From the NCBI GenBank assembly GCA_018389105.1, contig JACATO010000334.1:124001-188000 (forward strand): 64,000 nucleotides of DNA, written 5' to 3'. Below, piece after piece: positions 11,401 to 22,900 of this stretch (within the stretch, counting starts at the first letter, position 1; the number at the start of each line of letters is the position of its first letter). Source of the stretch: Nautilus pompilius (taxonomy: Eukaryota > Mollusca > Cephalopoda > Nautilida > Nautilidae). Made by a program: the position numbers and the translations under genes. The notes below the pieces were generated by a model, which ran no database searches, was not told the DNA's origin, and was given only the letters and a program-made list of their open reading frames with translations.

Positions 11401-14400
11401 CTGGATCCAGAAATGTTTACTATTAATATTTCATCTGTATTATTCTTTGTGTGTATACACTTACTATTATATTATCTGCTAGCAATTGAAAAACAATTAA
11501 CTTTATTGATATTATTTAACCCAGCTAAAATATCTGAATCAGACTAATAGCAAGGCAAGTATGTCATAAATATAATTTTTAAAAAAAACAGCAAATTTTA
11601 TTTCTACTTTATTACAACTTTAGTCTTATAGGATTCGTGTAGAGATGTGAATACTGAATTCTTTCTTTCTTTATAAAATAAATGCTTAGCAGTTTCTCCC
11701 AGTTTGTGCAGATACTTAATGAAATTCATATGTAGACAAATTTTGGCATCCTCGATGTAAATATTACATTAACATTGAAGGATAATATTATATAGATTTG
11801 CTTGTGAAAAGTCTATTTAAGAAAACAATGATTACAAATACTAACATTATCGTTTTTATAGACTTCTATTTTGAGAAGAAGTACTTATAGTTTTATATTT
11901 TTTAAAATGTGTTTTTGTCCTCTCATTTTTAATTGAATATTTTAATATACACTACTTTTTTTCCTAACACATTGAATGGAACTTGAACATTATAAAGTTT
12001 GCTTTTTTCATACAGTGCTCATTTTTGTCTATTGGAACCTTCATGTAGCCGCTCTCTCAGATCTGATACAGACTGGTTTATTTATAATCAAGAATTTATA
12101 ATATGTAGAAAAAGACAGGAAACCTAATAAAATTAAAGGAAATTATTAAAGGTTTTTGCTAAATTATCTCTGAGACTTTATATTATAAAATAATACTTTT
12201 TGTAACAATTACAAATGAATGGCACAAATTCAGTAGTACTCATAAAATTAGTTTTCAACAGTTAAAAAATTACATACATAGACATTTTCTCGCCCTGGGG
12301 CCATAATACACTTCATGGCAGAGATTTGAAACTGTTTGAATGCATGAGTGAATTTATTAAATCTTTTCTTATATTTCTTTAGTAAATAATAGTGTATGAA
12401 AAGGCATTGGTTCCTGTGTCTGAAATATGAACAAACAAGTCTTTAAAATCAAAGCAGATAGATAGTAGAACCGGCTTTACGGAAATTGCTACATTGCTAG
12501 TGTGATCTGGAAAGTATTCGATAACCACTATATGACGGACAAAGTGTAATCTGTTTGTGCAGTGTTGAAAGGTGGTCTGTTATATCTTAAATAAAAGAAA
12601 CTGAGTGGGTGGCAGTTTTAAATGTTGGATTTAAAACCCCAAAAAATAAATCTATTCAAAGATCTTTCACTGTTACAAGTGTTCTCATGTTATAAAAGAA
12701 ATGTGTAATGTTCTTTTTATAAATTGTATTTTTTTTTTCTAGGTCAGTGGATACTATTGTGACAGTGACAGGTGAGTATCTGATTAATTTTATTTTTTTT
12801 TTTCAATGTCTGTCTTGCATTGTTTATGAAACCTTTAGATATTTGAGACTTTTCTTTAAGGTTCACACTTAAAACCATTCATTGTAGTTCACACATTTGA
12901 CTTTGCCATTTGAATAAAAGAATAGAGAAGCAATTTAATGATTGCAGGGCCTTTTATATTTGAACAGTCTTTAGTTGACTAAATCTCTACTGAAGCAATA
13001 AATACTTGGTGGAGGAAGCTTTAATTTATTTAACAAGGAAAATATATTTAGACACAGTAAGATTTGAATCATCTTTTCGGTTGATCTCAGCATGCAGCAA
13101 AGTAATGAAGTTTTGGCAAATCCTTTGAATTTTTTGTTTAAACAAGAAAGCAATTCTGCCCATATGATGGCATTGTTTCCAGAACTTTTGTTTTTGCGAG
13201 TCAAAGCACAAGTAAAATAAATTCACTTAAGCAATGGGGCTCACTCAGATAGTATACCGTGACAGAATTAGCTTCTTTACCATGTGAACTGCTAGAAGTA
13301 ACTTTAAAATGTGATATTTTTAAACAGTAATTAACGAAGCCCTGGAACATCTAGTGTCTTTAATTATGGTTATAATATATTCATGACAATTTTTTTAAAA
13401 CATTTGTTTTCCAGGTGTGGTGAAGATGAATATTGTTGTGGCTTCAATATTTGCTGTTCATCATATAAAGTGTGGGAGCTTTGGTATTTCTGGTAATTAT
13501 CATTTTTATTATTAATATTTCTGCTTTTATCATTATTTTCATTGTTATACCTAATTCAAAATAAGTGTTTTCCAAGATATTTTTTGATTGTTTTTCTACC
13601 TTTAGATGACAATAATAAAAATTTCATTGTGAAATTCAGAGCAAAATAAATCAAAGTAAATTCTTATAACTGTAAAAAATATTCTGTATATACATGAATA
13701 AATTATATGTAGTATGCCATGGATGGTATGGAATTCCAGCAAAGAGGATATTAAAGCTAGCATTTTAGAGACTTCAGTAGTTGAAATGGTTAATAGTAAG
13801 AAGTTTTAGGTAAATGTAAGTAAACAGTTTTAAAGGAAAAAAAATATCTACTGTGCTTGAGTTGCACTGTAGATACATATACTCTAGACAGAAGACTTCA
13901 TTTAAACACTATCTTTCTTGTACATGGCTTATTTTCTGAATGTTTTATCTTAAAAGAAAAGGGGCATAAAATGTGATTTTAGTATAGAGGGCCCTATTTA
14001 TCAAGTATACAAATTTTACTAAAAAGGAAGGCTGAGAATAAAAATTGAATATTACAATAGTTGTGTATAAATATTATGCACAGGATCACTATTATTCAGT
14101 ATTACTCGTCAATATTTAAAAGGTAATACATACAAAAAGAATGCAACATTTAACAGGTATGTTTCTTCATTCTTTCAGTATGAATAATCATATTTTACTT
14201 GGAAAATCTTGTTTAATTTTTAGGTTTGGAATAATAATATTCATGATTTTGCTGTCCTCGTGTGCTTGTTTTTGGAAGTATCGTCACAGTGGCCACTATG
14301 TCATAATTAGTCCTGAAACACCATACACAACATTAACAAACAATACTATTTCAGTCCAAACGGTAGGTAATTCTTACTACAACATTCTGAAATAGTTTTT

Positions 14401-17356
14401 TTTTAAATTTCTCATTTTATTACCCTGATAACTGACAGGAGCAAAATTTGTATTGTTTCTTGATTTTTTAATGATTGACTCGTGCTTTTCCAGTTTAGTT
14501 ACAGGGAATTGAGTTGCAAATACTGGTGTGATTGAAAGCTGTACTATTAGTTTCTTTAAAATTTATTAAGTACTTTTATAAAATTCACAATTTTTTAAAG
14601 ACAAAATGTAATTTACTTTCGTAATGACCATCTCTTGTTCACTGCCCTTTCAGCAGTAGCTGTACTAATTATTCTTTACTACTGATAGTTAACAGGGGTG
14701 TGCGCAGTGGTGAAAATGGAAAAAAATTAACTCCCAGAGCACTATTTTCAAATATCATACAGAAGGTTATGGTAACTTTTTGAGTGAATATTTTATTCAT
14801 TGTTATGGGATATATCTCTCACTTTGTTTTTCATGACTATGGCATGCGGTCCATGCTGCTTCAACTTTGTCATAACCATTTTTCCACGTATTGAGTGGGG
14901 TTGAACGTGTTCGATGCAGTCCATTACGAATTTGGGTTTACTCCAGCTTGTGGAAGGAATCTTCAATTGAGCAGCTTGAAAGTTCTCTTTCCTGAGAGAG
15001 CTAAAGATGACTACTGTCTCTCTCCAGTCCAAGAATCACTAACTGACCTCTGGTCAGCTCGATGAGTGAGGGAGGGTACAGCTTCACATGCAAAAATCAA
15101 TACTACTATCCCTACCTGACGTAGCTAATTTCAAGCTGGAAAATATATCTATAATAAAAATTCAACTTAGGAAAATATAATAAAGTAAACTAATTCATAC
15201 AGACACACACAAAAAAAGAATCTTTCAACAGAAATGTTTCTGAATTGTAATTATTTTACTCCAAGAGCAGTGTTCCAACTCATTTCCACCACTGGGCCTA
15301 CAAAACTTGAACATAGCTAACTTAGCAATATGAGAAAGCTTATATTAGTTCTTTAGCTTTAATTTGATTATTTTATAAGTGACTTATTTAGCCATTCAGA
15401 TTAGCCTTCTTTGAAATTAAGTTTGCAGCTTGCTATAACAGTAGGCATGCAGTAAGCGTACATTTATATTGTTTTTTCTGAAGCTATAGTATGACGATTG
15501 ATTACATTTTTAAAATTAAGTATTTTTGTATAATTGTTGTTAGTGAAAGCCAGTGACATTTTTCTTGATTGATCTGTAGTATTTTATAAGTTTTCTTTGT
15601 GTATATGTACATACACTGGTTTTCAAAAGCTAAATAACAAGCAAACAAAAATTTTTTTTCTAAAATGGTTGGTTTTATTCATCAAATAATCAACATCATC
15701 TCCTCCTTGTGTACCAGCTTTTATCAAAGGAATGCGTTAATTACAATACACACAATTTCTATGGGTGTACAGGGAAATGAGAAGGAATTCTAACAAAGAA
15801 TGGAAACAAAAATGAATTAGCAGTAGTCAGGGTTAGAGTATGTGGTCTCTCCTGACGACATTAAATAACTCATGGCAGCTTTGCATGCTGTTTATAACGC
15901 TATCAACGAGAGCTTGGTGCATTAAAGTCTACTGTTTCATCAGGGAAGTTTGCAGTTTTTAGAGTATTTTGGAAGATGGAGGGTGACAACACTTCTTCCT
16001 AGAAAATATTCTCAATAGGTTTTAGTTTTGGAGACATGCTGGCCACATTATGTAAGTAATTAAGTAATGTTAGCCCAATTGCAACTATGTGATCTAATAT
16101 AGGAATCCAGTCTCATCCCTATAACCAGCTGCTGTCTGGATTTCTCCCTGAAACACATGCAGATCTGTAGGCCTACTCATTGATGTTCCTGTCTAGAATC
16201 TTGCACCACCACCGCCTTAGTGATCCTTTTCTGTGATGTTTGTGAGCTGGTCATGTGTTCCACGCTTCCACCAGATGAGTACATGCTGTGAGTCACATTG
16301 AAGGCTAAATCATAACTCACGTGGCTCCAGTCATGTTGTGTATAAGCGACATGTTCACTGCATCAGTTCAAATGCTGCTTTTTATGGTAGTGGGTCAAGA
16401 TGATACACACTATGCATCAGTTTTCTCACATAGAACCCTCTTTCATGCAGCCCCCTGCATATGGCTGAGGCTGATTCAAGCTCCCTGTGGCTGTAGAAGG
16501 ATCAGAACTAAGTTGGGTCATTGTTGAAGTTTTGTTTCACTGAGCCAAAAGTGACATTCAATGATCATTTGCTGGTGTTATGACCCAAAGCCTACCTTGA
16601 TCTGGTCTTTAGACAAAACTCAATTTTACCAATAAGTCTTCGTCTTAGAGAATTTTCCAAAAAATTGCAGAACTATCCATTTGTAACATTTCCTTTTAAA
16701 ACATATATCCTAACAGAGCCAAAATTGATATGAACACATGCTAGCTTTTTTCATGACTTTATACAAAAGATCATTTACATAATTCTTTGATAAAATTTGT
16801 AACAAAGAGGATTTTGTGTTGAACATTTGTAAATCAGACTTCAATTATTTAGGAAAATTTTTTGATTTTTTTTTGTTTCTCTTTTACTCTTAGTAGGAAT
16901 CTAATTTTTTGCCAAGAACAAGATATATTCTTCTGCATGGAAGTCAGTTTTATGCTGTGCTTTGCCGCAAGAAGCAAGGAGACTTTTTTTGGCATTGTCA
17001 TTAAATTTTAATCTGTTGTCTAAATTCAGGTTATTTACTATACACCTCAAACTGCCCAGTATTTTATTGATGATGATGATATTGTTTTATCAGTTTTTTC
17101 CTCTGAAATTAGTCTGACAAAATATGTGGTTATGTGGTGTAATGTATAATTTTGTCGTTTTCATTAGCCACCGAACTCATCAGATGCCTTTATCACAAAT
17201 AATCCAGGGAATGGGAACTTTTACACCCGAGTGCTAACTTCCTACCCACCTGCCTACACTGCACAGTATTCTGAAAGACCAGGTGAAGCTTTCTCTCATG
17301 AACATTCCAACACACTGGATTCATACTACCACAGAAAAACAGCAGCGGCTCAGTGA
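7993..17356 (+). CDS. VOPP1-like: VOPP1/WBP1-like single-pass membrane protein with PPxY motif
   Basis: Five coding exons join in frame with GT-AG sites: 7993-8052, 12743-12771, 13415-13492, 14224-14362 and 17168-17356, giving 164 residues. Residues 1-19 form a signal peptide ([19 protein letters not shown]). A short Cys-rich ectodomain follows ([14 protein letters not shown], residues 31-44), then ELWYFW leading into one membrane span (about 51-72), a basic KYRH stop-transfer and a cytoplasmic tail with PPAY at 129-132. This order, with paired cysteines before LWYFW and a PPxY WW-domain ligand in the tail, is that of VOPP1 and WBP1. Human VOPP1 has 172 residues. Family members sit on endosomal/lysosomal membranes and bind WW-domain proteins, VOPP1 notably WWOX. 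Function here is inferred. Intron 1 (4.7 kb) and intron 4 (2.8 kb) hold DNA transposon remains. The exact orthologue (VOPP1 versus WBP1/WBP1L) is not settled. Confidence 0.85.
8537..9009. other. Intron 1 sequence of the VOPP1-like gene, no feature
   Basis: Intronic sequence with a T-run near 8764-8783. I see no exon or recognisable repeat. Confidence 0.5.
9010..9790 (-). mobile_element. Probable decayed Tc1/mariner-type element
   Basis: The minus strand near 9150-9010 reads [15 protein letters not shown] then [15 protein letters not shown], which resembles the second catalytic aspartate region (DNAPPH) and the following IEHVWDxL landmark of Tc1-like transposases. The rest is too decayed to follow and no terminal repeats were found. 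Limits are rough. Confidence 0.4.
9887..10729 (-). mobile_element. Tc1/mariner-superfamily element, internally deleted, intact ends
   Basis: Inverted repeats of about 30 bp (cagggtgtttcaaaaaattt at the left, and aaattgatatcattt complemented at the right) bound an 843-bp element flanked by TA at 9885-9886 and 10730-10731. The minus strand keeps the N-terminal helix-turn-helix part ([27 protein letters not shown]) and the C-terminal part ([59 protein letters not shown]). The centre that would carry the first catalytic aspartate is missing and small frame changes split the rest. This looks like a short non-autonomous derivative of an otherwise full-length family. It lies in intron 1 of the VOPP1-like gene. 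Confidence 0.9.
10732..12742. other. Remainder of VOPP1-like intron 1
   Basis: AT-rich intron sequence with a TA-repeat at 10729-10747. I see no exon, RNA gene or recognisable element before the acceptor at 12741-12742. Confidence 0.5.
14705..15294. repeat. Possible MITE with short inverted ends
   Basis: The left edge CAGTGGTGAAAATGG at 14705 and the right edge, which complements to CAGTGGTGGAAATGAG at 15294, are near-matching inverted repeats about 590 bp apart. Further inward, ctcccagagcac on the left matches the complement of the tccaagagcagtg block on the right only loosely. No convincing target duplication was found. A minus-strand open frame inside (14793-15032) is not recognised. It lies in intron 4 of the VOPP1-like gene. 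Confidence 0.4.
15613..16570 (-). mobile_element. Decayed Tc1-like transposon in VOPP1-like intron 4
   Basis: The left edge (cactggttttcaaaagctaa) resembles Tc1-type ends. On the minus strand a decayed transposase can be followed in pieces: a central part with [10 protein letters not shown] and, after it, [12 protein letters not shown], the relic of the SPDLNPIENLW landmark. A region aligning with the usual C-terminal ETVD...SMPRR segment follows. Many stops are present. The right edge is approximate. Confidence 0.6.
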
Positions 17357-18350
17357 ACAACATGGCTGGCCAGCTACTGTACTATGATATTTTGAGAAAA
17401 TTCCAGAAAGGTCACTTTTTAAATGGGCCCCCTCTCTCAGTATCATAACTCAATCAAATTCTTTTGTTCATTCTCTTTCTTTCTTTCTTTCTTTTTTTTT
17501 TTTTTAAATTTAATGATTCATTAGGAATATATTTGTTTGGTCACATTATAAAACTTAAAAATTTTTCTACTTGATGATTGATTTTGTTTATACATGAATA
17601 TATATATTTATAAATATGTATATATTTTTAAGCAATTTGCACACATACATAAATAATACAATGTGTTATCAAAAGTGCATTGCTTTCTTAGATTAAAAGG
17701 TATGGATAATTTTCTTTATTGAAAAAAAATGAAAACCATAAATACTGTTTGTTTTTTTTTTAATTAGTTTTTCTACATTAGGAATACAGAAAAATTTTTT
17801 TAAAAAATATACAAGTTAAAAAAGATATTTTGAAACTAACTTGTGCTCATTATCAACTTCAATAAAGTAGCCTCCAAAATAACAAGGGAAAGGACTGCGA
17901 TGTGCTCTACAATCAAACATTAATCTAATAAACAGGATAGTTATATTTACATTTTGAGAGGTCAAATATCATAGCACATTTTTCCCCTTCTGTTATTTTG
18001 GAGTTTTCTTTAATGTAGTTACTGAGGAACACAACGAGTTATGTTTGGAATATCCCAGGTTTGTGTTTTTTTTTTTAAATTTTGCATTCCTTATGTTAAC
18101 TGCTACCTTCTCTGTGCTGTTTATTTATTATTTTTTTTTTAAGTTTAGAATTTGTCCTGCTATCTTTTCAGTAAGAAAAGTGATGAAACAAGTCGAGAAA
18201 ATAGTGCTTATTGGAGCCACCTTTTACAAGGGAGATACAAATGAAACCTGGCTGAAATAGAATTGCTATAATCACTCGCATCTGAACAGGTTTTGTTTGA
18301 ATGTTCCTAGAAGTGTTGGTATCAGATTTGCACTCAAATAAAATGAAACA
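17357..18350 (+). other. 3' UTR of the VOPP1-like gene with candidate poly(A) signals
   Basis: Sequence after the stop at 17354-17356 is AT-rich and gene-free. AATAAA hexamers lie at 17861-17866 and 18337-18342. Either could end the transcript. Others lie further on (near 21658, 22788 and 26362), so a longer UTR is possible. Which is used cannot be told from the sequence. Confidence 0.45.
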
Positions 18351-18362
18351 ATAATAACTATG

Positions 18363-18410
18363 AATAATAATAATAATAATAATAATAATTAATAATAATA
18401 ATAATAACAA
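18363..18410. repeat. (AAT)n microsatellite
   Basis: A run of ataataata with one interruption (aataattaataat). Confidence 0.9.
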
Positions 18411-18959
18411 AATAGAAAAGTAGCTTCATGTTTGCTGAAGAAAGTTTGACACTAAACCAGTTCTTTTAGTGTGGATGGATTACTGTTTTTTTGCTTGTTT
18501 GCAGACATTTAGACATTGTTGCAGTTTCTTAATAATACTGCAAAGCCTTCGACAAATAAGAATTTGAATTTTGGACTTTTTAAAAAAAAAATAGTTTCAG
18601 TAATGAATATCTTTAAAGGGGGCAGCAAGTTATCTGTGGATTTCTTAAAGCTACATTGGCCATCACTCTTTAAGATCAGCGTTTGTTACTTGTAACTAGT
18701 TTTTAAATGACCTGAAAAATGTTGTGTGTATCTATATATATATTACCACTAAAAAAAATTTGTAAGCAGAGGCATGTTTACAGGAAAATACAAGTTTACA
18801 GGTTTCTATTTAATTTTAGTAGATATTACAAAAATGAAAAAAAAAATTATATACATGAACCAATATGCATAAAGTAACTGAGAAACAATCATATAATACA
18901 TTATGTTAGCGCATAAAATGTCCAATCAGGTTACTCCAAGTAACAGGTGATAGTATACA

Positions 18960-19095
18960 AGCTAGGTGACATGCTAGGAACTTCATTTCTAAAGATAGTG
19001 TATAGGCTGGGAGCCCACCCTGTTGGAACCAGCTTGATATGGTGTACCTCTTTAGCATGGTTTCCTCCCACATGAAAATGAAGATTTAGTAGGGA
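18960..19095. repeat. Dispersed repeat related to 40780-40930
   Basis: The stretch accagcttgatatggtgta...catggtttcctcc matches accagcttgttttggtgta...catggtttctcc at about 40838-40877 in the same orientation, so both belong to one dispersed repeat. It may be a tRNA-derived SINE body; the head is clearer in the other copy. Confidence 0.4.
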
Positions 19096-19299
19096 CTTTG
19101 TTTTGCTCACTGTGCTGGCAACACTTAAATAATTCACCATTGTGGCCTCTCACCAACTAGTATTTTGGCTATGGGTAATGACGAGATGTTTTATTGTTGC
19201 TGTGGCAACTATACTCTATAGTGGTATTGAATATGGGGAAGACAAGTCAATCTTGCAATGTGAACTGCTATATGTACTTGCCATAATAAGTCTTTCTGA

Positions 19300-19955
19300 G
19301 AGAGGAAATCGTTAAATGTACTGTCATTTCTAACAGTTAAGAAGAATACACATCAGGATAAGTTTGGACAGAAGTTTATTTAGTGGCAGGTTGATGAGTT
19401 CTTGCTGTATCACTGTATCACTCATAGCCCAAAGTGGTAGTGTCATTATTTGGATTTGGTATGAACATGCAGAATTATTTATGGAATTGAAATGCTACAA
19501 GAATATTTTCTCCAAAGGTATAATGTATCCTCTTGTGACTTAATATTTATTTCAATGAGACAGTAACCCTAAACATTCTAAATTAGGTAAAGGCTGCATT
19601 TGAAGCCAGGAACAGGAAGGTGTTTCACAAAACATGGCCTGGTCACCAGACTTATCACCTGTTATTTGTGATGAAATTATCAACTGGGTTATAAAATCAA
19701 CATTCCACAATGTGACATCTGGGGTAATACATTATGTTCTGGAATGTCTTAATTTTAAAAAAAATTAAGTGCTTTGAATCTGCAAAGCTGTTATGAACTA
19801 AATAAAAGTGGTTATTTTGATACGTCAAGTATTTCAAGTGAAATAAACAGCCTGTTTTTGTAATTAATGATCTAATAACCACTAGAATTAAATAAAAGCT
19901 GTCGACTTGTGTTCCATTTAAATAGTCCTTTCTTTCCTAACTTTTGACCAGGAGT
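19300..19955 (+). mobile_element. Decayed Tc1-like transposon
   Basis: The plus strand near 19560-19740 reads in pieces as a Tc1 catalytic region: NPKHSKLGKG, then SQEQEGVSQNMAWSPDLSP and a downstream HYVLEC, matching the DNDPKHTSK, WPPQSPDLNPIE and ELLQECW landmarks. The right end (cttttgaccaggagta, ending about 19955) resembles a Tc1 terminal repeat. The left end was not located. Confidence 0.6.
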
Positions 19956-22900
19956 ATACACACACACATTCATAAAGTGTTTACATGGAAGATAGATATC
20001 GTAATGTGCACTTCCTCCTACATTTACTATATTTGAAAATTTTTTTTTTTCAATTTTACTTTTTCCACTGGTGAAAATGGTGGAAGGATGACAAAATTTT
20101 TATTATTTATTATTTACTACTATACAAATACTTTTGCATATTTATAAGTTTTGAAATAAGCATTATTTTAAAATGATAACTTACAAAGGCCAATGACAAA
20201 GACTTCCGATATAGTGGTTAAAAAATAGACATAATTTGTATAACCTCTGACAGTTACATTGCGCGCTCATGCATGGAAACATGTTGCCAAGAAAATATTA
20301 AAATGCCAATGTAGAGGAATTGATTCTATCTGCTGTACATAACAATATTAAACATGATTTTGTACTAGTTTGGTACATTAGTTGTATATTAAGTCACAGT
20401 TTTTATAATATTTATTATGCATGGCAAAAGTTTTCTTTTCTGGAAAAAATGTAATGTCTTTTCATTAAACAGTGCTATGTTTAAAATGATTATTCTACTG
20501 TGAAAAGAAAGTTTTGCATATGTAAATCAACTGGGAAAAATTGCTGTATGTGTAGTTGTTTTTATGATATATTATATATAATATAACACAACAACATTGT
20601 AATTATGTCCTAAGGTTCTGTATGCAAAGTAATGATCAACATGGGCTACATAACCATATTTAATTAAAATGCATCAAGATTTAAATAATGCCTTCTGGTA
20701 TTACTGCTTGAAAAATATCTTTATTTAATTCTGTTTATGTTGGATAACCATGTGTTTTGCTGATGATGTATCTCTAAGTAGTTAAAAACCAAAAAAAAAA
20801 AAAAAAGTTAGATGTTATTGAATACTTTTGACAAAATTATATTCATTTAGTGTTGTTTTTTTTTTAAATTACTAACTGTTAGAATTCCTATTTTAAAATT
20901 TTTAACATCTGTATTTCTGATTACTGTCGATAGTTTTTTAATTTGTAGAAAAACTGACTGTTTCAAGTTAACTTTTCTGACATTTTACTCACATTAGACT
21001 GCCACCTTCCATTATAGGAAATTTCAGTTATATTGCACATGCTTATACATTTGTTTTTAAGGGACCCATTCTTAATCACAAGTTGCTGGTATGATACAAG
21101 AAAACTAAAGGTGATTTTTACTTTTTCATTATTATTTGGTTGAGATGGAACTGGAAGTTGTGGTTTCAGATGAGGATATAGGCTTAACTGCTCACCAAAA
21201 TCTCTAAGTGTGAGGTGTAATGCATTTCAGCTACAAACAAAGCAAATTAAATTTCATGCACAATTAAACGTAAAGTATCAGATATAAGCTTGAATAAGCT
21301 GTGCAAGTGTGGAAAGTTTGTGAAATGGTTTTGATTTATTAGAGAGCTCATCATAAATTTACTAAAATATTTCCATCCCTTAAGCACTTGGATTATGCTG
21401 AATAATTTTTTAAAAATTAGACCCTTGTTTGAATTTTAAAGATTTTGTGCTATATAAAGTTAATAATACCAGAGGTCATCATTACAAATAAGCTAAAATG
21501 ATGGCCTGACTGAAATCAGATTTCTGTTACCTAAAAAAAGAATTTCTAGTGAATGGGATAGATTATTGACAAAGTTATGTAATTGTGATGATGATTAAAG
21601 AATCAGTGATGGCTGTTCTTTGGAATTCCCCATGCATAAGTTTCATTGTAAATACTAAATAAATTTGTAATGTTAATTGTATTCATGCTAAAAGCATCAT
21701 CATAATATTGATCATTTCTGGTTATCTAGTATATTTTAACATTTTGTTATGGATTTTAGAAGTTGAAAAAAAAATTTTACTTTGTTATCATTTAGACTAA
21801 GTGCATGTTCAGGCACTTAAAAAATACATGAAAGTAAAAAAACTCACTTTATTTTAAAATTAACTACCATTACAAAATTACTAGTAATTTTTTTAAATAA
21901 AAAAGCCTATTATAATAACAAATTTTCATTTTTAATTATTTAAGAAGGCACCTGGTTGTAACAATGAGTAAACAGTGGATATGGCTTCAGAGTAGAGAAA
22001 ACAAATTGTTACTATGATTAAGAATCAACAATTGGTCCTCTACTTGGATTTTTTTTAAAATTTTCAAATTAAACAATGTAAAGTGCTAATTGCTTTTGCA
22101 TACTTGAACTTTGTCATCTTATAAAGGTATGCATTAACAAGTGATCTGAACAGTAGTAACGGTTGCAAGTTAAAGCTGTAGATTCCAGCCTTTTCCTTTG
22201 ACATTTGAAGCCATAATTAGAATTGGTTTTCAAATCAAAATGTTTTAAAACTGAGGTGTGTTCAGTTTAAAGATTTTGAGATGCACTTGCCACTTGCTTA
22301 TTTTCCATATTCCAATTGCAAACTAATCAGTCTTTCATAAAAGTGTTTAATATTGATAAAATTATGTCTACATTTTAAGTTTTTCTATAATGGTGGCTTA
22401 TTAAAAGATTCCCCTCTCTCAACTTTTATCCTTTAAAGACAAAACAAAACAAAAAAACCTTGAAATTAAAATTTTAAATTATTTTATTCCTACATATTCA
22501 GACTTAAAGTGGTTCTAACAAATCACCATCTTTCCTGTTCCTCCCCAAGAAGAAGAAGAAGAAGAATTACTGTTGTTTATTTCTTTTCTTTTCCTTCCGA
22601 AGAAATGGAAGGTTGGGGAGGGGAAAGGATCTGGACTGATTCTGAACATAGCGTTGATGTCATAATTTCAGGTGACTTCTGCAGTGCCAAAAAAAAAAAT
22701 AAAAATGTTAATAGAGTTCTTGTTACTTCTGTGTATGATTCTGTTTTACCTGTGATATTTATATTGTCCTTGCAGTGAAGAATATTGTAAATAAACGAGT
22801 ACTTTTGTGCTTGGTGGTAGTACCAAAGTGAAACAAAAAGAGCTTTAATGTCTTGTTCCCTGGCAATACATTTACAGACACAGTGGGATAACCTGGTATC

